Positions 1-7,015 of a DNA stretch of 26,841 nt are shown one piece after another. Each line of letters starts with the position of its first letter. Position 1 is the first letter of the stretch. Position numbers and translations under genes: made by a program. A model generated the notes under the pieces. That model did not search any database, had not been told where the DNA came from, and saw only the letters and a list, made by a program, of their open reading frames with translations. Source of the stretch: an uncultured Campylobacter sp. (GTDB lineage: Bacteria; Campylobacterota; Campylobacteria; Campylobacterales; Campylobacteraceae); NCBI RefSeq assembly GCF_937996225.1, contig NZ_CALKTC010000048.1, positions 1 through 26,841 of the forward strand. The letters run 5' to 3'.

Positions 1-45
1 GCCCGCCATCAAATGTTTTAAAACGCAGCACTGATCTTTCGTCAT
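1..45 (-). CDS. N-terminal fragment of an unknown protein running off the left edge
   Basis: An ATG on the minus strand at 45-43 opens a frame that stays open to base 1 (15 codons, reading MTKDQCCVLKHLMAG). A strong Shine-Dalgarno (AAAAGGAG) lies five to six bases upstream of it, at about 51-58 on the plus strand as CTCCTTTT. Ribosome site plus open frame make a real gene start likely, and it would be divergent from the gene at 222. Too little is visible to name a family. The two adjacent cysteines could be anything from a metal site to chance. Confidence 0.55.
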   Translation of the reverse strand, partial: MTKDQCCVLKHLMAG

Positions 46-141
46 CTTCACTCCTTTTGATTAAATTTACCGCTTACGTCGGTCTGTTTAAATTTTATCC
101 CAAAAAGCTTTAAGCTTACTTTTCGCAACCCCTTGCGCCGC

Positions 142-185
142 AAATTTAGCTCGCGGCGGCGGGTAAAAATTTACGCTATAATTTC
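142..185 (+). promoter_or_regulatory. Promoter of the DUF1963 gene; one copy of a duplicated promoter block
   Basis: A perfect -10 hexamer TATAAT lies at 177-182, 39 bases before the ATG at 222. It is preceded by TTTACGC and has no recognisable -35, as is usual for sigma-70 promoters in Campylobacter. The block from 142 is almost identical to 2154-2195 upstream of the DUF4299 gene, differing by one substitution and a 2-base indel near the -10. Confidence 0.65.
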
Positions 186-221
186 ACAAAAGCGCTAAAA
201 TTCCAACCGAAAAGGACGCGA

Positions 222-941
222 ATGCAAACGGATCTGCAAGAAAAGATTAAGGAGCTGCAGCGCAAGATCGCCCGCGAAATCACCTATTTTCAGACGGGCG
301 GAGTGAGGCCGCGAGGCGCGATCGATGAGTGCTGGATCGGCCGCGTGCTCGCTTGCACAGCCAACGAGGAGCTGCCTGTGGATCAAAACGGCGCCCCGAT
401 GTTTCCTCTGGCGCAGTTTTACCTGCCCGCACTGCCCTACGTGCCGCAGGTCTTGGACGGCGTCAAGCTGCTTGCGATCTTCATTTCGCAGGATCTCATC
501 GGCAAATCCCCTGAGCAGATGGACGGCCTGTGGAAGGTCCGCGAGTATAAAAACGAGGCCGAGCTCGTCATAAAGGAGCTTGCAAATCCGCGCTCGCAGA
601 TAAGACCCTTTCCTTTGCAGCCAAAATTTGCCGCGGACGACGTCGCGAGCTGGGACGGCGGCGGGCTGGATGCGGACGCCATAGATGAAATTTTGCGTCT
701 TGAGGAGACGGAGGGGCTCGAGTATTACGACGACTTCGCCTTGGAGTTTTATAACTGCACGAAATTCGGCGGCTACCCCTCCTTTTGCCAGTCCGGAGTG
801 AGCTTCGGCGAGGACTATCAGTTCGTTTTTCAGGTCTCTTCAGACGAAAAGGCGGGCTTTAACGTCATAGACGGCGGCAGCTTGATGTTTGCCAAAAACC
901 CGCAAAGCGGCGCGTGGAGCCTGTATTATGATTTCGATTAG
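222..941 (+). CDS. DUF1963 / YwqG-like protein
   Basis: This 239-residue soluble protein resembles the YwqG/DUF1963 family. The C-terminal half carries the family's hallmark stretch: an FGGYPSFCQSG motif at residues 182-192, then a strand with FVFQVSSDEKAGF, a Gly-rich turn (VIDGGSLMF) and a final aromatic LYYDFD. The start is ATG 222 with AAAGGA about six bases upstream. The biochemical role of the family is unknown. YwqG of Bacillus lies beside the YwqJ/YwqK toxin-immunity genes, and related genes often sit in polymorphic-toxin immunity neighbourhoods. The SUKH gene downstream fits that theme, but no toxin gene is visible here. The gene is monocistronic, with its own promoter at 177-182 and 325 noncoding bases after it. 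Family assignment is fairly sure; an immunity role is inference. Confidence 0.8.
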   Translation: MQTDLQEKIKELQRKIAREITYFQTGGVRPRGAIDECWIGRVLACTANEELPVDQNGAPMFPLAQFYLPALPYVPQVLDGVKLLAIFISQDLIGKSPEQMDGLWKVREYKNEAELVIKELANPRSQIRPFPLQPKFAADDVASWDGGGLDADAIDEILRLEETEGLEYYDDFALEFYNCTKFGGYPSFCQSGVSFGEDYQFVFQVSSDEKAGFNVIDGGSLMFAKNPQSGAWSLYYDFD

Positions 942-1266
942 GCGTGCGAAAGGCTTTAGCTCGCCCGCAAAATTCCGCCGCTTCAAACAGACGCCGGGAG
1001 CGAGTAAATTTACGATGAATTTTATCGGCGTGCGGCTTTGAGCCCGCTCGGCACGGATTAAATTTCAACGGCGGCACGCTCCGATCGAGATTAAATTTAA
1101 GCCGCCGAAAGACGAGCCGTATGGTTACAGGCGAGCCGAATACGGCGAGCGGGCCGTGAAAATTCGGCGCCGTAAAATTTTAAAATTTTATAGCCGAGAT
1201 TTCGGATTCGAGCTTGAAATTTAAGGCGCGCTTGAAATTTTAACCTGCAAATTTAAAGGAGCGAAA
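942..1266 (+). other. 325-bp noncoding spacer rich in AAATTT-type motifs
   Basis: I see no convincing gene. The sequence is a mosaic of GC-rich bits (gccg/cggc) and hexamers such as AAATTT, GAATTT and AAATTC. It includes AAAATTTTAAAATTTT near 1176. Its last bases provide the AAAGGAG ribosome site for the gene at 1267. The minus-strand frame at 865-1077 is Arg-rich shadow sequence. Confidence 0.6.
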
Positions 1267-2076
1267 ATGAACGCAAACGAGCTTGCAAACATCTGGCGTA
1301 GGCCGATCTACCTGCCATATCTGCAAGAACCGCTCACGCCCGAGGCGCTGCGAGCTGCAGAAGAGGAGCTAGGGCACGCCCTGCCACGCGAGCTTACTAT
1401 GATGCTGAGCGTGCAAAATGGCGGCTACCTGCGCTACGAGCTAGAGGGCTACCCGCTGGACGCCATCAGCGGCATCGGCGAGGCGCATCCGTCGCTTACG
1501 CGCTTTAGCTGGGGTGAAGAGCGCGAGCGCGTGAGCTTCGAACTTGACGGGCTGGTGCCGTTCAGCGGCGACGGGCATTGGTATCTGTGCCTGGACTACC
1601 GCGCGAGCGAACAGCCTGCGGTCGCCTACATCGACGTCGAATGCGACGAGCAAAGCATCATCGCGCAGGATTTCGCTTCGTTTTTGACGCTTTTGCGGCT
1701 CGACACGGGCGGCAAGATCGCGCTGCAAACGAGGCTCGATCTAGACGGCATGAAGGCGCGGCTGGAGGAAATTTTAGGCGTGCGCGCAAGAGCCACCGAT
1801 CCGCAGCTTTACGGCTTTAGCGTGTATAATTTCGCTCGCGATAACGGCATACTGAGCCTTAGCCCGAACGAGGTTCGGCTCGGATTTGCCAGGCGGGGCG
1901 AGCGGCGGTTTAAAGAGCTTAAAAACTTCAGCGAGCCCGCCCTGCGCTATGCTGAGCTGGACGCCGGCGCGATGATACTGGACGTTTTCAAAGAGGAGCT
2001 GATGGGTGAAATTTTGCGCGAGCTCAAGAGCGCAGGCTTGTGCGCACAGAGCCTAAAAGACGCGGTCGGCGCGTAA
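1267..2076 (+). CDS. SUKH-superfamily (SMI1/KNR4) protein, candidate immunity protein
   Basis: A 269-residue soluble protein whose N-terminal half fits the SMI1/KNR4 (SUKH) fold. A helix, LTPEALRAAEEELG at residues 23-36, is followed by the characteristic LP (39-40), then a short helix and the NGG turn (51-53) with aromatic strands after it. The middle has WYLCLDYR-like and AYIDVE-like strands typical of the core sheet. SUKH proteins are best known as immunity proteins to contact-dependent or polymorphic toxins, usually binding a nuclease or deaminase domain. Start is ATG 1267 with AAAGGAG upstream. It sits between a DUF1963 and a DUF4299 gene, all on the same strand but widely spaced, so they are probably separate transcripts. 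The C-terminal ~100 residues after the SUKH core are unassigned. Confidence 0.75.
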   Translation: MNANELANIWRRPIYLPYLQEPLTPEALRAAEEELGHALPRELTMMLSVQNGGYLRYELEGYPLDAISGIGEAHPSLTRFSWGEERERVSFELDGLVPFSGDGHWYLCLDYRASEQPAVAYIDVECDEQSIIAQDFASFLTLLRLDTGGKIALQTRLDLDGMKARLEEILGVRARATDPQLYGFSVYNFARDNGILSLSPNEVRLGFARRGERRFKELKNFSEPALRYAELDAGAMILDVFKEELMGEILRELKSAGLCAQSLKDAVGA

Positions 2077-2153
2077 GATTTTGCGATTATTAGTGAGTTT
2101 TGTGCGGGCTGCGGCGCACGCTCGTACAACCAGCAATACGGGCTTGCGAGCGT

Positions 2154-2195
2154 AAATTTAGCTCGCCGCGGCGGGTAAAATTTCGCTATAATTTT
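2154..2195 (+). promoter_or_regulatory. Promoter of the DUF4299 gene; second copy of the duplicated block
   Basis: TATAAT at 2187-2192 lies 27 bases before the ATG at 2220, preceded by the GC-rich block GCTCGCCGCGGCGGGTAAAA. The same block occurs at 142-185 before the DUF1963 gene. The identity covers about 40 bases, much longer than a promoter consensus, so it reflects duplication or a shared operator. Confidence 0.65.
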
Positions 2196-2219
2196 GCTAA
2201 TTTAGCAAAGGAGAAAACG

Positions 2220-3149
2220 ATGAGCGTAGAATTCCGCGTTAAAAATAAAAAGCGACCGCTATTTATGGGGTATTCGGACGCCATGAGCGTTAGCAAGACA
2301 TTGGATCTGCTGCCCGATCTATCGGTATTTGGCATAGACGAGAGCGCCGAGGATTTCGATGAAAGGGCGTTTTTAAAATCGCTTTTGAGCGAGCATGAGT
2401 GCCTGATTTTAGGCGTACGGGGCAAGAGCGGGCGCGGGATGGAGCTAAGCTATGACGAGGAGCAGCAAAGCTACGCAGTGCGCGTAAATACGCCCGCGAC
2501 GATCTTTGATTGGGTTTTGGCGATCTCGTATCTGCAGGCGCTATCTAAGCAGCTAGGAAGCGAGATCGCGGGTGAAGACGGCGAAATTTACACCCACGAC
2601 ACGATAGAGCAATTCGACTACGAGCGCGATATAGCGGCGGGGCTGCATTCGATAGATCAACACTTAAGCGGCGATACGGAGGTAAATTTTTGCTACGGGG
2701 CGCAGAGGCCTTTTGCGATAAACCGCGCGATGATGGATGAAATTTTAGCCTCATACAACCCCGCCGCCGAGTTTAGCAAGCGGCTAACCGAGGTGCAGTA
2801 CCTCGACGCTTACAGCGCGCACCAGAGGTTTTACCGAAATGGGGATGACGGCACGATAATGGGCTCATACGCGCTCACGCAGGACCTGCCCACTATCCTA
2901 CCCTACAAGCCGTTTGTGGAGTGGCAAAACGCGAAGATGCTGAAAAATAGCGACGTCGCGCGCTGGCAGATCGCGCTCATAGGCATAGAGGGCGACGAAA
3001 ACGACGCCGGTAACTACCGCGCCATCGCCGAGCTGGAATATGGCGAGTTTATCGCGCGGCTGCCGAAGCAAAACTACCGCTTCATCGATGCGAGCTATAT
3101 TTTGGTTGACGGGCTAAACGTCAATCAGCTAAAGGCGCTGGCAGGCTAA
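2220..3149 (+). CDS. DUF4299 family protein
   Basis: A 309-residue soluble protein matching what I know of DUF4299, a family of unknown function seen in Firmicutes, Fusobacteria and some Campylobacter. It begins MSVEFRVKNKK and continues with VSKTLDLLPDLSVFGI, then a mixed alpha/beta domain with many acidic residues and a conserved-looking RFIDASYILVDGLN tail. The frame is open from a TTG at 2100, but the true start is ATG 2220: an AAAGGAG site lies about six bases upstream of it, and the TATAAT promoter at 2187-2192 would begin transcription downstream of 2100. No catalytic motif, signal peptide or membrane segment is visible. The shared promoter block suggests it is expressed with the DUF1963 gene. 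Confidence 0.75.
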   Translation: MSVEFRVKNKKRPLFMGYSDAMSVSKTLDLLPDLSVFGIDESAEDFDERAFLKSLLSEHECLILGVRGKSGRGMELSYDEEQQSYAVRVNTPATIFDWVLAISYLQALSKQLGSEIAGEDGEIYTHDTIEQFDYERDIAAGLHSIDQHLSGDTEVNFCYGAQRPFAINRAMMDEILASYNPAAEFSKRLTEVQYLDAYSAHQRFYRNGDDGTIMGSYALTQDLPTILPYKPFVEWQNAKMLKNSDVARWQIALIGIEGDENDAGNYRAIAELEYGEFIARLPKQNYRFIDASYILVDGLNVNQLKALAG

Positions 3150-3179
3150 ATTTTACTTGCGGTGAAATCGCGGGATTTT

Positions 3180-3349
3180 ATCGAAGCTTAGTGCTGCAAA
3201 ATTTAAAGCCATCGAGGCTTAGCGCTGCAAATCCAAAGTCGCGACATTTTCGGTAAATCTCGCAGTGGACAAAATTCTAAAAGACGGAATTTTATCGCGA
3301 TGCAAATTTAAGAATTCCACCACGATAAAATTCCGTCGCGATAAAATTT
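3180..3349 (+). repeat. Tandem ~30-bp repeat followed by a 15-bp perfect inverted repeat
   Basis: Two imperfect tandem copies of a unit beginning ATCGARGCTTAGYGCTGC run from about 3180 to 3240. They are followed by a perfect 15-bp inverted repeat, GACGGAATTTTATCG at 3283-3297 with its complement at 3323-3337. A third TCGCGATAAAATT unit at 3335-3347 can pair alternatively with the left arm. It lies directly upstream of the small gene at 3362. Confidence 0.6.
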
Positions 3350-3361
3350 AGAAAGGTTAAA

Positions 3362-3631
3362 ATGAAAAGGACCTACTACGATCTAAAAATTTACGATAAC
3401 GGCATGATGCGAGGCGTGCTACAAGAGGACATCGAGGCATTGCCGTTTTTCGGCTACTGGCAAAAGATGAGTCTTGGCTCGACGCAGGGCATATACATTG
3501 ACGAAAGTGGTAAAGAGCATAGGCTCGTCTATCTGCACGACTGGGAGAAATTTTGTAGATTATTCGCTCGCGAACAGGAGCTACTTAAGCGCGCCCCGGC
3601 CGGTAGCGAAAATGAGCGATCCGAGCCGTAA
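3362..3631 (+). CDS. Small protein of unknown function
   Basis: An 89-residue protein that I do not recognise. The start ATG 3362 has GAAAGG about six bases upstream, which supports translation. The sequence is soluble and mixed-charge with many aromatic residues (YYDLKIYDNGMM, FFGYWQKM, VYLHDWEKF). The composition looks like a real small domain with beta strands first and a C-terminal helix (KFCRLFAREQELLKR). The last ten residues are a low-complexity tail. It follows the DUF1963/SUKH/DUF4299 genes on the same strand and could be another immunity-type gene, but nothing in the sequence proves this. A hairpin-forming inverted repeat lies directly upstream. Confidence 0.55.
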   Translation: MKRTYYDLKIYDNGMMRGVLQEDIEALPFFGYWQKMSLGSTQGIYIDESGKEHRLVYLHDWEKFCRLFAREQELLKRAPAGSENERSEP

Positions 3632-3711
3632 CACATCTCGGTCGGCAGCGGAGAATAACGGCGATCCTGGCGCAGCGCAAGTAAATTTTAGCCGATAAAT
3701 AGCGGCGCGCG

Positions 3712-4692
3712 TTAATCAGCCAAAATCGCCGCTCCGCTTAAATCCGGGTTTAAATTTAACTCGTCTATGATAGATAAAAGCTCTGAAATTTCCTTTTTTA
3801 TCTGCGCGGCGTCCTCTAAGCTCGGCGGCGGCGAAAAGAGCGTCGTCTCAAATTTGTTTTTCGCTCCGTTTAAAAATAGATAAAATTTATCGTCCATAAA
3901 CGCCGCGCTCACCCCCATCTCTCCAGCAAATTTTATCTTTAACTCTCTCAAACGCTCCATAAATGCGGGCGTCAAAAGATACCTCGCCCCTACTTTGTCA
4001 TCCGTAAAAACCCTAAATTCATCGTTAAAAAGAGTATCGTCCATCTGTTCTTTTTCGCCTATAAATTTAGTATTTAACGTGCGACTTGCGACTATCGTTT
4101 GCCCGTTAAATTTCTTGTAAAACTCGCAGACCAAGACCGAGCCGCTAAACGCCTGCATATCTTTCATCGTTGACCAAGCAAAAAATATTAGAGAGATTAG
4201 GTTAAGTCCGGGCGAGTCGCCTAGTTTTAGTTTGGCATCCCTGGGTATGCTTATAGCTTCGCTAAGATTAAATTTGACGCCGTTATACGTTCCGCTAATT
4301 AGGTCTTCGGCACGAAATCTGTCGCGTGAATAAATATTGATTTTTCTAAATTCTTGTTTGCTTATGCCTGCTTGGGGATCGTATTTAAAGATTGTATTTA
4401 CGTCTTTTATTGCAATGTAAATGAACGTATTTTTAAAAAAACTCGTATAATCTTTTTCCGCATCCAGCGCATAGTATGCGGATATGTTAATAGCAAGAAT
4501 GATAAACGGCAAATAGACGGCTGCAAATAAATCTCCAGCTCTGCTGCTGTCGAATATATACATAACGATCTCACCTCCTATCAAAAGCACGCCGAAGGTA
4601 AAGAAAAGTCCAAGAATTATGCTTTTAATATATAGTCTTTTGCATTCGCTTTGTTTTTTCGCGGTTGCCTCTATTGCTTCGTTTATATTCAA
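3712..4692 (-). CDS. DUF3137 family membrane protein
   Basis: A 326-residue protein with two N-terminal membrane helices (about residues 25-48 and 59-76) and a cytoplasmic C-terminal domain that fits DUF3137. The family pattern is visible in order: YNGVKFNLSEA (~135), VCEFYKKFNGQTIV (~187-200), FNDEFRVFTDDKVGARYLLT (~223-242), then FMERLRELKIKF and a DDKFYLFLNG strand. The start codon is TTG at 4692, with an AAAAAGG site about seven bases upstream. The next ATG (codon 44) would cut into the first membrane helix, so TTG is preferred. The function of DUF3137 is not known. The gene lies tail-to-tail with the gene ending at 3631. Confidence 0.75.
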   Translation of the reverse strand: MNINEAIEATAKKQSECKRLYIKSIILGLFFTFGVLLIGGEIVMYIFDSSRAGDLFAAVYLPFIILAINISAYYALDAEKDYTSFFKNTFIYIAIKDVNTIFKYDPQAGISKQEFRKINIYSRDRFRAEDLISGTYNGVKFNLSEAISIPRDAKLKLGDSPGLNLISLIFFAWSTMKDMQAFSGSVLVCEFYKKFNGQTIVASRTLNTKFIGEKEQMDDTLFNDEFRVFTDDKVGARYLLTPAFMERLRELKIKFAGEMGVSAAFMDDKFYLFLNGAKNKFETTLFSPPPSLEDAAQIKKEISELLSIIDELNLNPDLSGAAILAD

Positions 4693-4833
4693 AATTTTAC
4701 CTTTTTCTAAATTTACGCGGCGGATTTCGCGCCTGGAGCGAATTTTAGCAAAATTTACGCCGCAAAGATACGGCGGCGCGAGTAAATTTTATTCGGCGGA
4801 TTAAATTTATGAAATTTACGCCGCAGCAGCGAT

Positions 4834-5262
4834 CTACTCGGACGTGCGCTGATTTAGCCACATTTTAAGATTGCCCGCGCCCTCTTTTAGCACCCCAAAT
4901 CCTGCCGCGGCAATACAGACAAAATTAATTAGCGAGCCCCTCCCGCCGACATTTAAAATCCCAAAGCCCACAATCCACAGCGCCGTGCCGAAGCCAAGCG
5001 TGCACACGGCGGTCGCGATCCCCAGCTTGCGGCGCAAGAGGCTTGGTTTGCGCGCTACCTGAACTCGAGTGATCACGTAGCTGCCCGCATATCCTCCGCG
5101 GATGAAATACGCGCGCGCAAGCTCGCCCTCCTCCACGGGGATATCGTTAAACTCGCCGCGCAGCTTCACGCCATCTATCTCGAAAAATACCCAAATTTTG
5201 CTATTTCCTCTTGCAGCGTGGACGCGGAGATTTCGAACCTCGCCCGTGATCTCATATTCCAA
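4834..5262 (-). CDS. Small membrane protein with N-terminal beta domain, unknown function
   Basis: A 142-residue protein. Residues 1-70 look like a small beta barrel (VRNLRVHAARGNSKIWVFFEIDG...LRGEF), reminiscent of an OB-like fold. They are followed by a basic linker (ARKPSLLRRK) and two hydrophobic helices at about 80-103 and 108-125. The start is TTG 5262 with a strong GAGGAGG site four bases before it; no in-frame ATG lies nearby. I do not recognise a named family. It is on the same strand as the DUF3137 gene, about 140 bases upstream of it, with no other gene between, so the two could be cotranscribed. Confidence 0.6.
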   Translation of the reverse strand: MEYEITGEVRNLRVHAARGNSKIWVFFEIDGVKLRGEFNDIPVEEGELARAYFIRGGYAGSYVITRVQVARKPSLLRRKLGIATAVCTLGFGTALWIVGFGILNVGGRGSLINFVCIAAAGFGVLKEGAGNLKMWLNQRTSE

Positions 5263-5727
5263 TTTGCCTCCTCAAACAGCTTCGCGCTTTGCTTCCGCGC
5301 TAAATTCCGCGCCGTAAAATTTTAAAATCTAAAATTTGCCTTGCTCACAGCACTGTCCGTAAAATTTTAAAGTTGAACCTCTACAAGCACTAAATTTAGA
5401 ACTAAGCCTTAAAATTTCATAGCGATAGAATTCTAAGTAAAACTCTGCCGCTAAATTTAGCAAGCCATATGTGCGGGCTATCTGGACCTTGCCGAATTTC
5501 GCATGTCGCAAAATCGCGGCGAAATTCCACGTGCCGTAAAAGCTCCAAATCCGCCGCGGTAGTATCGCAAGTGAGCCCATCGCAAAAACCAATACCGCGC
5601 GACGAGCAGCACAAACAGGTAGTGAAAGGCGGATAGCGCAAAATAGACGCCATACTACAAACGGCGCACGGCAAGCATACAAAACAGATGCCTCGCGAAG
5701 AATAATGTGCGCCGGGCTACCAAGCGC
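5263..5727 (-). other. 465-bp spacer with a dispersed repeat and possible gene debris
   Basis: No intact gene is evident. The stretch carries one copy of a dispersed repeat (5391-5435) and many AAATTT/GAATTC hexamers. On the minus strand a frame from 5651 to 5478 reads like a hydrophobic protein (GVYFALSAFHYLFVLLVARY). It is interrupted just upstream by a TAG at 5655-5657 and lacks a start, so it may be the remnant of a membrane protein. The two longer frames here (5329-5682 and 5417-5674) lack ribosome sites and look like chance openings. Confidence 0.4.
5391..5435. repeat. Dispersed intergenic repeat, copy 1
   Basis: The segments AAATTTAGAACTAA and AAAATTTCATAGCGATAG followed by AATT recur in the same order at 6782-6826, with only a 1-base spacer difference and a few terminal changes. 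Both copies lie in spacers on either side of the Sel1-repeat gene. Confidence 0.7.
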
Positions 5728-6510
5728 CTACTTCTTTAAAATTTGCTCTTTCATGAATTTGTAGAGCTGGCAGGATTTTTTATTGCCCGCGTCGCAGCCC
5801 TTTTTGACCCATCCAAGCCCCTTGAAAAATCCGCGCAAATCCCCCTTGCTCACATACAAATAGCCTAAATTATTGCAGGCATCGCCGTAGCCCAGCTCGC
5901 AGGATTTGGTGTAAAGCTTCTCCGCCTTGTCGCGATCCTGCGGCGCGCCGAGACCCTTATCATACGCAACGCCGGCATTATAGCAGCTATCCACTAGCCC
6001 GCCGTCACAACCTCGCTCGAAAAAGCTCACCGCCTTTGCCGGATCCGCCGCGAGCCCAAAACCGCCCGTGAAATAGACTACGCCCGCATTGTGACAGCTT
6101 TTGGCATAGCCCAAATCGCAAGCCCTAGCGTAGCGCTGCATGGCGGCAACGAAGTCCCTACTCAGGCGCCCCCTTTGATATAGGTTGCCTAGCTTGTGGC
6201 AGGCTACGGCGACGTTTTTATCGCAGGCTGCGTCATAAAATACTCCTGCCTGCGTCGCATTGCCCTCGCCGTCGTATAGGGCTCCCAAATCAAAGCAGCT
6301 ATCTTTCTCACCCGCCTCGCAAGCCTTGGCAAAAGCGGGCTTGACGCCGTCGTAATCTCCGCGGGAGAGCTTGTCGCGCCCCAGCTGCGCGCAACCTACG
6401 CTATCGCCGCGGTAGCATTTAAACGACAAAACGGGCGACGGCAAAAAAAGCACCATAACCAAGACGCAAACGGCGATAGAAAGCGCCGTTATGTCGATGA
6501 TCTTTCTCAT
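5728..6510 (-). CDS. Sel1-like repeat, cysteine-rich (Hcp-like) protein
   Basis: A 260-residue protein with an N-terminal hydrophobic segment (about residues 8-30) acting as signal peptide or membrane anchor. It is followed by about seven Sel1-like helical repeats of roughly 36 residues. Each repeat carries a Cys-x7-Cys pair (for example KCYRGDSVGC, ACEAGEKDSC, ACDLGYAKSC, SCELGYGDAC, GCDAGNKKSC), the disulphide-stitched pattern of Helicobacter cysteine-rich proteins (HcpA-E). These are secreted or periplasmic proteins; some Helicobacter members bind beta-lactams or act on host cells. A scaffold role is the safe assumption here. Start is ATG 6510 with AAAAAGGAT upstream. It stands alone between two repeat-rich spacers. 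Confidence 0.85.
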   Translation of the reverse strand: MRKIIDITALSIAVCVLVMVLFLPSPVLSFKCYRGDSVGCAQLGRDKLSRGDYDGVKPAFAKACEAGEKDSCFDLGALYDGEGNATQAGVFYDAACDKNVAVACHKLGNLYQRGRLSRDFVAAMQRYARACDLGYAKSCHNAGVVYFTGGFGLAADPAKAVSFFERGCDGGLVDSCYNAGVAYDKGLGAPQDRDKAEKLYTKSCELGYGDACNNLGYLYVSKGDLRGFFKGLGWVKKGCDAGNKKSCQLYKFMKEQILKK

Positions 6511-7009
6511 ATCTATCCTTTTTACGGCGATGCGCCGCGGGGCTTAAGGAGCGGTCTTGCAGGCAAATCCCGTCCGAGTAAATTTCGCAGATGGAATTCT
6601 ACCGCCTTAAAGCCCTGCTTTAAAATTTGCCCAGGGCTTCCGCGCCGCAAAATTTTAAAATTTCAAAATTCCGCAAGCTGTAAATTTGCAGCCAAATTTT
6701 AAATTTTACGAACCGCGCCAGGCGCTGCAGCAATACCGCGAAACAGCCCGCGAAATTCTAAAATTGAAATTTTACGAGCCGCAAATTTAGAACTAACTTT
6801 AAAATTTCATAGCGATAGAATTTTAAATCAAATTTCGCGATAAAATTTCATCCTAAATTCCGCTACAAAATTTTGCGACAAAGCCAGAAGCAAAAAGCAA
6901 AACATAAAATTTCGCAGCAGAAATCCCGCCGTAAAATTTCGCTTTGTATTTTAAATCATAAATTTCGTTCGTGAGATTTAGGCTATCGGCGCAAATGTAG
7001 CCTGTGCGG
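6511..7009. other. 499-bp noncoding island packed with RAATTY hexamers
   Basis: No gene is visible. By eye I count about 21 RAATTY hexamers (AAATTT, AAATTC, GAATTC, GAATTT), about one every 24 bases, against roughly one per 170 in the mnmG coding region. They alternate with short GC-rich pieces such as GCCGTAAAATTTCGC. A copy of the dispersed repeat lies at 6782-6826 and a hairpin overlapping the argS stop closes the right end. Confidence 0.6.
6782..6826. repeat. Dispersed intergenic repeat, copy 2
   Basis: This copy matches 5391-5435: AAATTTAGAACTAA, then CTTT in place of GCCTT, then AAAATTTCATAGCGATAG followed by AATTTTAA. The orientation is the same as copy 1. Confidence 0.7.
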
Positions 7010-7015
7010 CTACAT
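6995..7015 (-). terminator. Hairpin overlapping the argS stop codon, possible terminator
   Basis: ATGTAGCC (6995-7002) and GGCTACAT (7008-7015) form a perfect 8-bp stem with a 5-base loop. The argS stop codon (7010-7012) lies inside it. On the minus strand it is followed only by TTTGCG, so the T-tract is weak. On the plus strand CTTTTCTTT follows. It is the only plausible operon end signal downstream of argS. Confidence 0.4.

Noticed and set aside
2100..2219. N-terminal extension of the DUF4299 protein from TTG 2100
   Set aside because: The predicted promoter (-10 at 2187-2192) lies inside the extension, and ATG 2220 has a strong ribosome site.
3180..3349. CRISPR array
   Set aside because: Only two imperfect ~30-bp copies directly abutting, with no spacers, and no cas genes in the window.
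5329..5682. 117-codon minus-strand frame in the spacer after the Sel1 gene
   Set aside because: TTG start without ribosome site. The second half is a translation of AAATTT-repeat sequence, and the frame conflicts with two other equally weak frames.
6511..7009. Replication origin (AT-rich repeats)
   Set aside because: No DnaA-box clusters (TTATCCACA-like) and no dnaA nearby. The repeats are RAATTY hexamers found in nearly every spacer.
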